From positions 62,001-126,000 of the forward strand of contig CAXAZF010000005.1 in NCBI GenBank assembly GCA_963973455.1: 64,000 bases of DNA, in the 5' to 3' direction. This stretch comes from Marixanthomonas sp002364245 (GTDB lineage: Bacteria; Bacteroidota; Bacteroidia; Flavobacteriales; Flavobacteriaceae). The notes beneath the pieces were generated by a model, which saw nothing but the letters and a program-made list of their open reading frames with translations, had not been told where the DNA came from and did not search any database. Numbering within the stretch: position 1 is the stretch's first letter; every line of letters starts with the position of its first letter. Positions 26,994 through 36,660 of the stretch are shown one piece after another. A program made the position numbers and the translations under genes.

Positions 26994-27683
26994 TTAGAAG
27001 TTAGGGCTAAGGTTATATTCATCATAAAACTGATTTAATATATCGAGCACTTCATCTTCATTATCAACAATGTGAACTAACTCTAAATCTTCTGCACTAA
27101 CATTGTTATTTGCCTCAAGAAGTGTGCCTTTAACCCAATCCCATAATCCGCTCCAGAATTTTGTACCTACCAATATCAACGGGAACTTATCTATTTTATG
27201 GGTTTGTATAAGGGTAAGGGCTTCAAAAAACTCGTCAAGTGTTCCAAAACCACCTGGCATAACCACGAAGCCTTGTGAATATTTAACGAACATTACTTTG
27301 CGTACAAAAAAGTAGTCAAAATCAATGCTTTTGTCGCTGTCAATATATGGGTTGTCGTGTTGCTCAAACGGTAATGTAATATTTAATCCTACAGAAGTTC
27401 CTCCGGCCAAATGTGCCCCTTTATTACCAGCTTCCATAATACCTGGACCACCACCTGTAATAACACCATAGCCGTTATTGGTTATTTTTTCAGCAATTCT
27501 TTCGGCTAATTTATAATGTTCGTGGTCTGGCTTAGTACGGGCCGAACCAAAAATAGAAACGCAAGGACCAATTCTACTCAGTTTTTCGTACCCATTTACA
27601 AATTCACCCATAATCTTGAAGATGGCCCAAGAATCATTGGTTTTTACTAAGTTCCAGTTTTTATTTTTTTGTTCGTTTCTCAT
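26994..27683 (-). CDS. LOG-family (TIGR00730) Rossmann-fold protein
   Basis: A 229-residue cytoplasmic protein with the LOG signature PGGFGTLDEFFE (about residues 142-153) and the nucleotide-binding start SIFGSARTKP (about 43-52), plus GVITGGGPGIMEAGNKGA (about 73-90). Family members release the base from nucleoside 5'-monophosphates (cytokinin-activating phosphoribohydrolase) or act as PpnN-like nucleosidases. It is longer than plant-type LOG at the N-terminus, as in the Bacteroidota group. It precedes the EEP nuclease-like gene by 17 bases, probably in the same transcript. Confidence 0.9.
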   Translation of the reverse strand: MRNEQKNKNWNLVKTNDSWAIFKIMGEFVNGYEKLSRIGPCVSIFGSARTKPDHEHYKLAERIAEKITNNGYGVITGGGPGIMEAGNKGAHLAGGTSVGLNITLPFEQHDNPYIDSDKSIDFDYFFVRKVMFVKYSQGFVVMPGGFGTLDEFFEALTLIQTHKIDKFPLILVGTKFWSGLWDWVKGTLLEANNNVSAEDLELVHIVDNEDEVLDILNQFYDEYNLSPNF

Positions 27684-27774
27684 AATTTAAAATCTGTAAT
27701 TTTTTTTTGAATGTAAATTAGATGCTTAAACTAATCTTTTCACAACTATCATTTATTCAATTAGCAGCTTTTGC

Positions 27775-30609
27775 TCACGAATGTAGTTCTTTTTTAAGAA
27801 AATGAGCAGTATGGCTTTTTTTGTTTTTAATAACTTCTTCAGGAGTACCTTTCGCAATTACTTTGCCACCTTTTTTTCCTCCTTCAGGGCCAATATCAAT
27901 AATGTAATCCACCGTTTTTATAACATCCAGATTGTGTTCTATAATTAGTACTGTGTTTCCCTTTTTAACCAACTTGTTCAATACCAACATTAATACCCTG
28001 ATGTCTTCAAAATGTAAACCTGTTGTGGGCTCATCCAGTATGTAAAAAGTATTTCCGGTTCCTCTTTTTGAAAGCTCTGTTGCCAATTTTACACGTTGTG
28101 CCTCTCCACCAGAAAGGGTGGTGGATTGTTGTCCTAATGTAATATAACCCAATCCCACATCTTGGATGGTTTTAAGTTTTCTATAAACTTTCGGGATGTG
28201 TTCAAAAAACTCACACGCTTCATTAATGGTCATACTCAGTACATCATATATTGAGTTGCCTTTATAGCGAATTTCTAATGTTTCCCGGTTAAAGCGTTTT
28301 CCTTGACATGTTTCACACTCTACATACACATCGGGCAGGAAGTTCATTTCAATCACCTTTAATCCGGCTCCCTTACAGGTTTCACAACGCCCGCCTTTAA
28401 CATTAAAGCTGAAACGCCCTGGTTTATAACCTCGGATCATAGATTCGGGGATTTTAGCGAATAAACTCCGTATTTCTGAAAAAACACCGGTATAGGTTGC
28501 TGGGTTGGAACGTGGTGTGCGGCCAATGGGCGATTGGTTAATATCAATCACTTTGTCAAGGTGTTCTAACCCTTCAATTTTTTTATATGGCATCGGTTTT
28601 TTTACACCATTGTATATTTCGGCATTTAAAATAGGGTAGAGCGTCTCGTTTATTAAAGTAGATTTTCCACTCCCTGAAACGCCTGTAATTCCAATCATAG
28701 TCCCTAAAGGAAACTCAACCGTTACTTTTTTCAAGTTGTTTCCAGTAGCGCCCGAAAGCTTTAAGGTTTTTCCGTTGCCTTCCCGTCTTTTTTTGGGAAT
28801 TTCGATTTCCTTGCTTCCGTTAAGGTATTCTGCGGTAAGGGTTTTGTGTTTTAATATTTCCGAAGGGGTTCCTTCCGAAACAATTTCACCACCGTGTTTT
28901 CCTGCCGCTGGGCCAATGTCGATTACATAATCGGCACTTTCAATCATTTCTTTGTCATGTTCTACCACAAGAACCGAATTGCCTATTTCACGAAGGGAAA
29001 CCAAGGATTCTATCAATTTTTTATTATCGCGTTGATGTAGACCAATACTAGGCTCATCAAGAATGTAAAGTACCCCAACTAATTGCGAACCAATTTGCGT
29101 AGCCAACCTGATACGTTGTGCTTCCCCGCCTGACAAGGATTTTGAGCTTCGGTCGAGCGCTAAATACGTTAAACCAACATCAACTAAAAACTGAATACGC
29201 GTTCGTACTTCTTTTATAATTTCTGAACCAATTTTAAGCTGTGTTTCGCTTAAATCTTTTTCTATATTTTTAAACCAACTTGCCAGTTCGATGATGTCCA
29301 TATGGGCAAGTTCGGCTATGTTTTTATCATTCACTTTAAAAAACAGCGACTCTTTTCGCAATCGACTTCCTTCGCATTCTGGACAAACTACTTTGTCCAT
29401 ATATTCTTTTGCCCAACGCTGTAAGGATCGGGATTCGTTTGCTTCAAACGTGTTTTGTAAAAAAGTGGCAACCCCTTCAAAATCGATTTTATATTTTCGG
29501 GTAATCCCAAGTGTTTTTGAGTCTACTTCAAAAGCTGAGTTTCCACCGTGGAAAATCATTTCTTTTGCTTCTTTCGGAATTTCACTGAATGGATCGCTTA
29601 ATTCAAAATCGAACTTTTGTGCAATTAATTCAAGTTGTTTAAAAACCCAATTTTTCTTTTGAGGCCCGTGTGGTGCCAACGCTCCTTTCTTGATAGACAA
29701 ACTTTCGTCCGGGACAATTTTATTGAGGTTTACTTCGTATAAAGTCCCTAATCCTTTACAATTTGGGCACATTCCTTTAGGTGAATTGAATGAGAAGTTA
29801 TTCGGTTCGGGATTCGGGTACGAAATTCCTGTGGTTGGGCACATTAACGAACGACTAAAAAATCGAGCTTTATTGGTCTCGTTATCCAAAACCATTAACA
29901 CATCGTCGCCGTGATACATGGCGGTATTTATGGTTTCGCTAAGGCGTTTGCTGTTCTCTGTTTCAGTTGAAACTTTTAAACGGTCAATTACAATCTCGAT
30001 ATCGTGGGTTTTATAGCGGTCTGTACGCATTCCCTTTACAATATCTTTTACCTCGCCGTCAACCCTAACTTTTACAAAGCCTTGCTTAGCAATTTGCTCA
30101 AAAAGTTCACGATAGTGTCCTTTTCTGGAGCGGATAACCGGAGCCAAAACGCTAATTTTTTTACCATTAAACTCTTCAATAATCAGGTTTTTAATCTGTT
30201 CATCGCTATAACTCACCATTTTTTCACCAGTATTATAACTATATGCATCGCTGGCTCGTGCATATAACAAACGGAGGAAATCGTAAATTTCGGTAATGGT
30301 GCCTACTGTAGATCGTGGACTTTTACTAGTCGTTTTTTGTTCAATTGCAATAACAGGGGATAGGCCTTCAATTTTATCAACATCTGGACGTTCTAAGTTT
30401 CCTAAAAATTGGCGGGCGTAGGCAGAGAATGTTTCAATATATCGACGTTGCCCTTCAGCATAGATAGTATCAAAGGCTAATGAAGATTTTCCGCTACCGG
30501 ATAAACCAGTAATGACAACTAATTTATCTCTTGGAATTTTAACATCAATGTCCTTTAAATTATGGACACGTGCCCCTAAAACTTCAATAAAATCTTCATT
30601 TTTTGCCAT
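27775..30609 (-). CDS. uvrA: UvrABC excinuclease subunit A
   Basis: A 944-residue DNA damage recognition ATPase of nucleotide excision repair. It has two ABC modules, with Walker A motifs GLSGSGKSSLAF (about residues 33-44) and GVSGSGKSTLIN (about 640-651) and two signatures, KSLSGGEAQRIRLA and TTLSGGEAQRVKLA. The zinc modules include CPNCKGLGT, CPECEGSRL, CETCKGAG and CETCQGKRF. The ATG at 30609 is chosen; three codons upstream a TTG is in frame, but it lies in the TACCTTTG promoter element. Length and order match the family. Confidence 0.98.
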   Translation of the reverse strand: MAKNEDFIEVLGARVHNLKDIDVKIPRDKLVVITGLSGSGKSSLAFDTIYAEGQRRYIETFSAYARQFLGNLERPDVDKIEGLSPVIAIEQKTTSKSPRSTVGTITEIYDFLRLLYARASDAYSYNTGEKMVSYSDEQIKNLIIEEFNGKKISVLAPVIRSRKGHYRELFEQIAKQGFVKVRVDGEVKDIVKGMRTDRYKTHDIEIVIDRLKVSTETENSKRLSETINTAMYHGDDVLMVLDNETNKARFFSRSLMCPTTGISYPNPEPNNFSFNSPKGMCPNCKGLGTLYEVNLNKIVPDESLSIKKGALAPHGPQKKNWVFKQLELIAQKFDFELSDPFSEIPKEAKEMIFHGGNSAFEVDSKTLGITRKYKIDFEGVATFLQNTFEANESRSLQRWAKEYMDKVVCPECEGSRLRKESLFFKVNDKNIAELAHMDIIELASWFKNIEKDLSETQLKIGSEIIKEVRTRIQFLVDVGLTYLALDRSSKSLSGGEAQRIRLATQIGSQLVGVLYILDEPSIGLHQRDNKKLIESLVSLREIGNSVLVVEHDKEMIESADYVIDIGPAAGKHGGEIVSEGTPSEILKHKTLTAEYLNGSKEIEIPKKRREGNGKTLKLSGATGNNLKKVTVEFPLGTMIGITGVSGSGKSTLINETLYPILNAEIYNGVKKPMPYKKIEGLEHLDKVIDINQSPIGRTPRSNPATYTGVFSEIRSLFAKIPESMIRGYKPGRFSFNVKGGRCETCKGAGLKVIEMNFLPDVYVECETCQGKRFNRETLEIRYKGNSIYDVLSMTINEACEFFEHIPKVYRKLKTIQDVGLGYITLGQQSTTLSGGEAQRVKLATELSKRGTGNTFYILDEPTTGLHFEDIRVLMLVLNKLVKKGNTVLIIEHNLDVIKTVDYIIDIGPEGGKKGGKVIAKGTPEEVIKNKKSHTAHFLKKELHS

Positions 30610-30615
30610 AGTTTG

Positions 30616-30623
30616 CAAAGGTA
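30616..30623 (-). promoter_or_regulatory. -7 promoter element TACCTTTG in front of uvrA
   Basis: Minus strand TACCTTTG ends 6 bases before the uvrA ATG, nearly the same spacing and the same sequence as at menD and cvfB. A TTG box at 19-21 bases is not evident. Confidence 0.55.
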
Positions 30624-30698
30624 CTCATTTGAACTTAAATTTTAGAACTTGGTTTGGCTTGGCTGTATTGTTTTTCTGAAGAAAAAGAAAACGTATTA

Positions 30699-31709
30699 CT
30701 AGTTAACGGAATTATTCAAAAAACGAAAAAAAGTTGTACTTATAAAGAAAACCACACTAATTACAAATGAATAGCTTACTATCAATGAAAGTATAGTGAG
30801 GTTAAAAAGGAAAAATGCTAGTGGAAGCAGTACACCAAAAAAGACCAATAACAAAAATAAGAGGTATAAGTAGCGAGAAATAGCAGGTAATTTTTCGGAT
30901 GATTTTTCCTGAAGTTGATACAGTTTTGGCAACACTTCATTGGTGATATACTCTCCTAGCTTTGATAAAAATACTTCGTTAAATGATGAATCTTCAAAAG
31001 CTTTACTATCTATGGAAATAGCATGCATCATAATTTTTTCTTGATGCCTTTCGTAGATAGCGTCAAGGTCTAACGCTTCTTTATAGGTTCCGTATTTGTA
31101 TCCGAAGTAGTACCATAACCCAGATCCACATTTGTGCTCTAACCATTTTTGAATAAGCTCTTTTTTGTAAGACTCTGGTTTTGCAATGGTTTCAGGAATG
31201 TGTTTTTGCTTAGTGTCTGTTTGTAATAATGATTTTAACTCCAAATACAGGTTTTCAGTATCTGCGTAATTATTTTTTTCTTGTAAAAACTCAATGGCCA
31301 ATTTTGACTTCCCTTTGTAAAACTCTTTAACCTGAAAAAAGGTAAGTCCGGCAAATTCTTCATCAATGTATTCTTTCAGCCCAGGTAACCACATTTTTGA
31401 TCGAAGTAAAATCTCTATGATTTCTCTAAAATCATGCATTTTCTGGTTTAAAACCTCTAAGCCGCTGACTCCAACTTTTTTGTCTTTTTTTAAATTAACT
31501 GCAAATAAAATTAAGTACAATAAAATAAAAGCGGATAGGAAACCACTTATACTGATAAAAATTGAAGAAAGATCGATTAATTGGTTTTCAAACTGAAGTA
31601 CTAAAGTCGTTTTTTGCCAAAGGATGAAAATTATTCCTATACAAAGAAACCCACTAAAAATTAGTGGAATAAGGGCGTATAAATCTTTAAAGAAAGATTT
31701 TTTCTTCAT
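30699..31709 (-). CDS. Unknown four-helix membrane protein
   Basis: A 336-residue protein I do not recognise. Two transmembrane segments near the N-terminus (about 13-32 LIPLIFSGFLCIGIIFILW and 48-70 IFISISGFLSAFILLYLILFAV) and two near the C-terminus (about 281-305 and 309-330) bracket a soluble domain of about 200 residues. That domain has helical, charged segments and a KWLEHKCGSGLWYYFGYKYGTY stretch. There is no signal peptide or known motif. It is a single gene between ggt and uvrA. The 252 bases upstream (31710-31961) are AT-rich and contain no gene that I can support. Confidence 0.7.
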   Translation of the reverse strand: MKKKSFFKDLYALIPLIFSGFLCIGIIFILWQKTTLVLQFENQLIDLSSIFISISGFLSAFILLYLILFAVNLKKDKKVGVSGLEVLNQKMHDFREIIEILLRSKMWLPGLKEYIDEEFAGLTFFQVKEFYKGKSKLAIEFLQEKNNYADTENLYLELKSLLQTDTKQKHIPETIAKPESYKKELIQKWLEHKCGSGLWYYFGYKYGTYKEALDLDAIYERHQEKIMMHAISIDSKAFEDSSFNEVFLSKLGEYITNEVLPKLYQLQEKSSEKLPAISRYLYLLFLLLVFFGVLLPLAFFLFNLTILSLIVSYSFVISVVFFISTTFFRFLNNSVN

Positions 31710-31961
31710 AGGTATTTGGCAAAAAAGTAATTTTTAATGCAAAAGCACAGGAAACTCATGACAAGTACTTACAAAGTAAAACTTGTACTAAATTAAATAG
31801 ATGATAAAATATTTGTGTGATATAATTTAGGCTCCCCAGCTTTTTTATACTTATTTAACTCACTCAAAATTAACTATTTTTCCTACAAAATGTAGTAAAA
31901 TACTTACAATTAGATATAAGGTCTAAAAGTATCGATTAAGTGCTGATATTTTAGATTTATG

Positions 31962-33677
31962 TTAAAAACCTTTGGCAGTATCATCACCTCTTTTATCGGC
32001 ACCGCCTTCTAATTTTCCATTTGGTAATACTAGAATACCATCCACTTTGCCAATAATGGGTGTTTCTTTTTTATTGATAATATAGCCTTTTGTATGTAAG
32101 CTATCCATTAACTTTTCTGAAAAACCCTGAGGTTCAAAAATAATTTCATCGGGTAACCATTGATGGTGAAAACGCGGGGCATTGACAGCCTCTTGCATAT
32201 TCCTATTAAATGCTGATACATTTAAAATAGTTTGTAATACCGAAGTAATAATAGTAGAGCCACCAGGTGTACCGACACTCATCCAAAGACTGTCATTTTT
32301 TTCAATAATAGTGGGCGTCATAGAGCTTAGCATTCGTTTTTGAGGTTCAATGGCGTTTGCTTCGCCGCCAATTAATCCAAACATATTTGGTTCTCCTGGT
32401 TTAGCACTAAAATCGTCCATTTCGTTGTTTAAGAAAAAACCCAAGTCCTTTACATATAATTTTGAACCAAAAGCAGCATTTAGCGTCGTGGTTGCAGCAA
32501 CAGCATTTCCTAATTGATCAACGATGGAATAATGTGTGGTTTCGGTACTTTCATAGCCGTGCACGCTGCCGGGGTTTATCTCGGTTGAAGGGGTTGCGGT
32601 TTCAAAAGAAAAATTTTGCATCCTTTCTTTTGCATAGTTTTTTGACAATAAGGAATCTGTAGGGATTGTTACAAAATCGGGATCGCCTAAATAGTGGCTT
32701 CTATCTGCATAGGCCCTGCGTTCGGCTTCGGTAAGTAGTTGAATGTATTTAGCCGAATTATGACCATAGATTTCTATAGGATATGGTTCAATCATATTTA
32801 AAATTTGTCCTAATACAATTCCGCCGCTGGATGGTGGCCCCATAGAAATCACCTTTAAATCTTTATACTTAAAAACCACGGGTTCACGCCATTCGGCTTC
32901 ATAGGTTTTAAGGTCTTCCTTTGTAATAATCCCTCCTTTTTTCTGAATAAAATTGACTAGCACTTTAGCAGTTTCTCCTTCATAAAAACCTGCCCGTCCT
33001 TTTTTTACAATTCGCTGTAAAGTATTAGCAAGTGCTTTGTTTTTTAGCGTATCACCAGCAAGGTACTTTTTTGTATAGATGGACTCTTCGCCATTAACTT
33101 CTTTGAAAATGGGTCCGTACTCGTTAAACCGGTCTACTTGGTCTTCGGTCAAAGCAAAACCGGAATTAGCAAGGTCTATTACTGGTTGTAAAATAACTTC
33201 CATAGGTAAGGACCCCAGTTTTTCGTGAACGGCAAAAATTCCTGCAATCGTTCCAGGGACGCCAACCGCCAAGCCTCCTGTTTTGCTTTGTTCTGTATTG
33301 TAAACCCCATTTTCGTCTAAATACATATCGCGACCAGCTGCTTTTGGGGCTCTTTCCCGATAATCAATACTTCCTAGTTCGCCGTATTGGGTTCGATAGA
33401 CTATAAAACCTCCACCGCCCAGATTTCCAGCATAGGGATAGGTTACGGCCAGTGCCATTTCTGTAGCAATCATTGCATCGAAAGCATTACCGCCTTTTTT
33501 TAAAATTTCAACACCAATTTTTGAAGCTTCTTTGCGAGCCGACACAACCATTGCACTATCGGCAACTACTGGTTTTACAGGTTTTCTTTCAACCTTAAAG
33601 GACGTTTCTTTTATTTCAGGAACTTGTTTACAAGAAAGGATTAATAAAAAGAAAAGAAGGTAGGGGAGTGCTTTCAT
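31962..33677 (-). CDS. ggt: Gamma-glutamyltranspeptidase, lipoprotein
   Basis: A 571-residue Ntn hydrolase that cleaves gamma-glutamyl bonds, e.g. of glutathione. The N-terminus MKALPYLLFFLLILSCKQ has a lipobox with Cys16, so it is probably anchored as a lipoprotein. Large-subunit markers are VVSARKEASKIGVEILKKGGNAFDA (about 43-67) and YRERAPKAA (about 106). The small subunit would begin at Thr in TTHYSIVDQLGNAVAATTTLN (about 378). GTPGGSTIITSVLQ (about 476-489) is the C-terminal signature. Its start overlaps the stop of the acpH-like gene by 4 bases. Confidence 0.95.
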   Translation of the reverse strand: MKALPYLLFFLLILSCKQVPEIKETSFKVERKPVKPVVADSAMVVSARKEASKIGVEILKKGGNAFDAMIATEMALAVTYPYAGNLGGGGFIVYRTQYGELGSIDYRERAPKAAGRDMYLDENGVYNTEQSKTGGLAVGVPGTIAGIFAVHEKLGSLPMEVILQPVIDLANSGFALTEDQVDRFNEYGPIFKEVNGEESIYTKKYLAGDTLKNKALANTLQRIVKKGRAGFYEGETAKVLVNFIQKKGGIITKEDLKTYEAEWREPVVFKYKDLKVISMGPPSSGGIVLGQILNMIEPYPIEIYGHNSAKYIQLLTEAERRAYADRSHYLGDPDFVTIPTDSLLSKNYAKERMQNFSFETATPSTEINPGSVHGYESTETTHYSIVDQLGNAVAATTTLNAAFGSKLYVKDLGFFLNNEMDDFSAKPGEPNMFGLIGGEANAIEPQKRMLSSMTPTIIEKNDSLWMSVGTPGGSTIITSVLQTILNVSAFNRNMQEAVNAPRFHHQWLPDEIIFEPQGFSEKLMDSLHTKGYIINKKETPIIGKVDGILVLPNGKLEGGADKRGDDTAKGF

Positions 33678-34258
33678 AGCTCTTTTAGTTTTTCTTCTGA
33701 AAATATAACCAATTCATCAAAAAAAGAAGTAAACTCTGCTTCAAATTCATCGTAATATTGTTCGAGTTCCAATACGGCAAAATTCATCTTCGACTTTCCT
33801 TTGGTACGAACATTCATTTGGTCTAAAATTGTACTGATACCCCTAACGGTAGCATAACTCAACAACCAATTATCCGCAATCATGTACGGCATCATACGCT
33901 GAATTCTTGTAGGGAGCATAGCGAAGTTATTCCGAAGCAAATCGTAAAAATTTTCTACATATACATCTAATGGAAGTTCATGATATTGGTTCCAGTTTTT
34001 CGCTAAAAAATGATCGTATAGAATGTCTACAATCACACCGCTGTAATGACTGTAATTTTCATGAAGTCTTGCTGTGCTTTGTTTCACGGTTGGGTGGCTA
34101 TCCGTAAAAGTGTCTATTTCGCGGTGCAACAAAATGCCTTTCTGAATTTTAAGCGGAAACTTCTTATATTTTTTGCCTTTTATACCATCGGCTATAAAGT
34201 TACCTATAGTAATGCCTTCATCTTCACCGGAAAGATAGATATGTGCCAAAAAATTCAT
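33674..34258 (-). CDS. acpH: ACP phosphodiesterase-like protein (DUF479)
   Basis: A 194-residue HD-superfamily protein related to AcpH, which removes the phosphopantetheine arm from acyl carrier protein. It carries MNFLAHIYLS, IGNFIADGIKG (14-28), HREIDTFTDSHP (about 46-57) and VDILYDHFLAKNW (about 78-90), the metal-binding His/Asp set of the family. It is upstream of ggt with a 4-base overlap, though no functional link is known. It is divergent from the phosphoglucosamine mutase gene with 72 bases between. Confidence 0.88.
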   Translation of the reverse strand: MNFLAHIYLSGEDEGITIGNFIADGIKGKKYKKFPLKIQKGILLHREIDTFTDSHPTVKQSTARLHENYSHYSGVIVDILYDHFLAKNWNQYHELPLDVYVENFYDLLRNNFAMLPTRIQRMMPYMIADNWLLSYATVRGISTILDQMNVRTKGKSKMNFAVLELEQYYDEFEAEFTSFFDELVIFSEEKLKEL

Positions 34259-34305
34259 CGGGACAATTTACAAAATCATGAGGTAGTAATGCGTCTTAAA
34301 AAAAG

Positions 34306-34313
34306 TATATTTG
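34306..34313 (+). promoter_or_regulatory. -7 promoter element TATATTTG of the phosphohexomutase gene
   Basis: TATATTTG fits TAnnTTTG exactly and lies 17 bases before the ATG at 34331, giving a short untranslated leader. No convincing TTG box is visible at 19-21 bases. Confidence 0.55.
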
Positions 34314-34330
34314 CTTAAAAATTTGAATTC

Positions 34331-35719
34331 ATGACATTCATAAAATCCATTTCGGGAATACGAGGAACCATTGGTGGTTCACAAGGTGAAAATTTAACTC
34401 CAATTGATGCGGTAAAGTATGCAGCAGCCTATGGGAGTTGGGTAAAAAAACAACGGAATAAAGATGAATATCGCGTTGTAGTGGGGCGTGATGCCCGTAT
34501 TTCTGGTGAAATGGTGCAACAATTAGTCATGAACACACTAGTGGGAATGGGGATCCACGTGATTGACCTTAATTTATCAACAACCCCAACCGTTGAAATG
34601 GCAGTGATGATGGAACACGCCGATGGCGGAATTATTTTAACAGCAAGTCATAACCCAAAACAATGGAATGCTTTAAAATTATTAAATAAAGACGGGGAAT
34701 TTTTAAATGCTGAAGCCGGACAGGAAATCTTGAATATTGCCGAAGCTGAGAACATCAATTTTTCTGAAGTGGATGATTTGGGAAAAATTACTACGAACGA
34801 TGCTTATATAGATTTACATATTGATGAAATACTGGAATTACCATTGGTAAATGTTTCAGCTATAAAGAAGGCAAACCTTAAAGTGGTTGTGGACGGTGTA
34901 AACTCAACTGGAGGAATTGCGGTTCCAATGCTTCTTAAAGCGTTAGGTGTTCAAACTGTAGAGTTGTTTTGTGAGCCCACGGGCGAATTTCCACACAATC
35001 CAGAGCCTTTAAAAGAGCATTTGACCGACTTAATGAAAAAAGTGGTGGACGAACACGCCGATTTTGGTATTGTGGTAGATCCCGATGTGGACAGATTGGC
35101 TTTTGTGGATGAAAAAGGCGAAATGTTTGGTGAAGAATATACCTTGGTTGCCGTTGCCGATTATGTTTTACAGCACAATCCTGGAAATACCGTTAGTAAT
35201 ATGTCATCTTCCCGTGCATTACGCGATGTGACCGAAAAGCATAACGGAACCTATACAGCAAGCGCCGTTGGCGAAGTGAACGTAGTACAGAAAATGAAAG
35301 ACACCAAAGCTATCATTGGTGGCGAAGGAAATGGCGGTATCATTTATCCTGAATTACATTACGGAAGAGATAGCTTGGTAGGAATCGCTTTATTCTTAAG
35401 TCATTTAGCCGAAGAAAAAATTGCAGTTAGCGAACTTAGAAAACGCTATCCATCCTACTTTATGAGCAAGAAAAAGATTGAATTAACGCCACAATTAGAC
35501 GTTGATAAAATTCTGAAATCAATTGAAAGTAAATATGCTTCAGAAGAAATCAATACAATCGATGGTGTTAAAATAGATTTTGCTGAAAATTGGGTACACC
35601 TTCGAAAATCAAACACAGAGCCTATTATTAGAATTTATACAGAAGGTCCTTCTCAAAAAGACGCCGATACATTGGCAGACCGATTTATTACTGAAATTAA
35701 GGCGATAGCAAATAACTAA
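34331..35719 (+). CDS. glmM: Phosphoglucosamine mutase (phosphohexomutase family)
   Basis: A 462-residue enzyme. The phosphoserine loop TASHNPKQWNALK has Ser106, the metal loop is DPDVDRL (about 253-259), the sugar-binding loop is GGEGNGGIIYPELHYGRDS (about 337-355), and the C-terminal phosphate-binding site is RKSNTEPIIRIYTEGP (about 430-445). Start MTFIKSISGIRGTIGG is the usual N-terminus. Conversion of glucosamine-6-P to glucosamine-1-P for peptidoglycan and lipid A is the expected role. A phosphomannomutase/phosphoglucomutase specificity is the alternative, since the SHNP loop does not separate them clearly. Confidence 0.9.
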   Translation: MTFIKSISGIRGTIGGSQGENLTPIDAVKYAAAYGSWVKKQRNKDEYRVVVGRDARISGEMVQQLVMNTLVGMGIHVIDLNLSTTPTVEMAVMMEHADGGIILTASHNPKQWNALKLLNKDGEFLNAEAGQEILNIAEAENINFSEVDDLGKITTNDAYIDLHIDEILELPLVNVSAIKKANLKVVVDGVNSTGGIAVPMLLKALGVQTVELFCEPTGEFPHNPEPLKEHLTDLMKKVVDEHADFGIVVDPDVDRLAFVDEKGEMFGEEYTLVAVADYVLQHNPGNTVSNMSSSRALRDVTEKHNGTYTASAVGEVNVVQKMKDTKAIIGGEGNGGIIYPELHYGRDSLVGIALFLSHLAEEKIAVSELRKRYPSYFMSKKKIELTPQLDVDKILKSIESKYASEEINTIDGVKIDFAENWVHLRKSNTEPIIRIYTEGPSQKDADTLADRFITEIKAIANN

Positions 35720-35721
35720 AG

Positions 35722-36594
35722 CTATTGAAGTCTATGCTTCCAACGTTTATGAGACCATAAGTAATACTTTGGCTCTTCCTGTATTTGTTTTTCAATTTCC
35801 GTTAAAAACATACGTGTGATTTCAAAATCAGGAAGTTCTTTTGGGTTTTCGGCAAGTAGTTCAAAAGAAGTTTTGTAATAACCCCTTTTTACTTTTTTTA
35901 CTTTTAAATACACAGCGGCAAAGTCCAGTCGCTTTGCTATTTCTTCTGTACCAGTAAAAACTGGGACATCGATGCCCATAAATGTATCACGGTGCTTGTA
36001 AGCGTTTCGTTTTGGGGTTTGATCTGATAATATAAGCGTAACGGTTTCCACGTTGCGTTTCGATTCCTTAAATAGTTGGGGTACAATTTTTTTATTGCTT
36101 ACTATGTTTCCACCAAAACGTTCGCGGGTTCCTTTTACTAAAGCGTCAAAATAAGGGTTGTCCAGTTTTTTGTATACAGCATAGCATTTATAACTTGTTT
36201 TTTTGTTCAAGATCCCCATCCATTCCCAGTTGGCATAATGACCGCTCATAAGCAAGGTACTTTTTCCTTTTGCTTTCAATTCTTCTAACAATTCTAAATT
36301 TTCGAATTGAAAACGTTTGCTAATTTCCTTTTCAGAAATGGTAAGGCTTTTGATGGTTTCAAAAATGACATCGCATAAATGTTTGTAAAATCCTTTTGTA
36401 ATGCGGTTTATTTCTTCCGAAGAACGATGAGGAAATACCAGTTTTAAGTTGTTTTTAACTACTTTTTTTCGGTAGCCAATTATATAATATGTAATTATGT
36501 ACAGGCAGGTAGATTTAAAATACAACAGCCACATAGGCAGTATGGAAGTAAGCCAAAGTAGTGGGTACAACAAAAAATAAAGTAGCCGTTGCAT
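35722..36594 (-). CDS. Lysophospholipid/lipid A-type acyltransferase (LpxL/HtrB family)
   Basis: A 290-residue inner-membrane acyltransferase. The HX4E motif is His119-Glu124 in SGHYANWEWMG. A hydrophobic anchor lies at about 8-40, and the downstream SDQTPKRNAYKH and FTGTEEIAKR segments fit the lipid A secondary acyltransferase group. It ends KYYLWSHKRWKHR, a common C-terminus of this family. The ATG at 36594 is preferred, since it follows a TAGTTTTG element by 14 bases and avoids overlap with the divergent rhomboid gene. An upstream in-frame start at 36675 would overlap it. It probably adds the late acyl chains to lipid A. Confidence 0.88.
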   Translation of the reverse strand: MQRLLYFLLYPLLWLTSILPMWLLYFKSTCLYIITYYIIGYRKKVVKNNLKLVFPHRSSEEINRITKGFYKHLCDVIFETIKSLTISEKEISKRFQFENLELLEELKAKGKSTLLMSGHYANWEWMGILNKKTSYKCYAVYKKLDNPYFDALVKGTRERFGGNIVSNKKIVPQLFKESKRNVETVTLILSDQTPKRNAYKHRDTFMGIDVPVFTGTEEIAKRLDFAAVYLKVKKVKRGYYKTSFELLAENPKELPDFEITRMFLTEIEKQIQEEPKYYLWSHKRWKHRLQ

Positions 36595-36660
36595 AGATAA
36601 ATTTACCGCAAAACTAACTAATTTTATTGCATAATAACTGTATAATTCTACCGAAAAGAC

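Noticed and set aside
30610..30618. Longer uvrA start at TTG 30618
   Set aside because: The TTG is part of the TACCTTTG promoter element, and ATG at 30609 gives the standard N-terminus.
31757..31790. Imperfect inverted repeat ACAAGT ... ACTTGT
   Set aside because: The arms are short, the region is AT-rich and there is no clear promoter to regulate. It could arise by chance.
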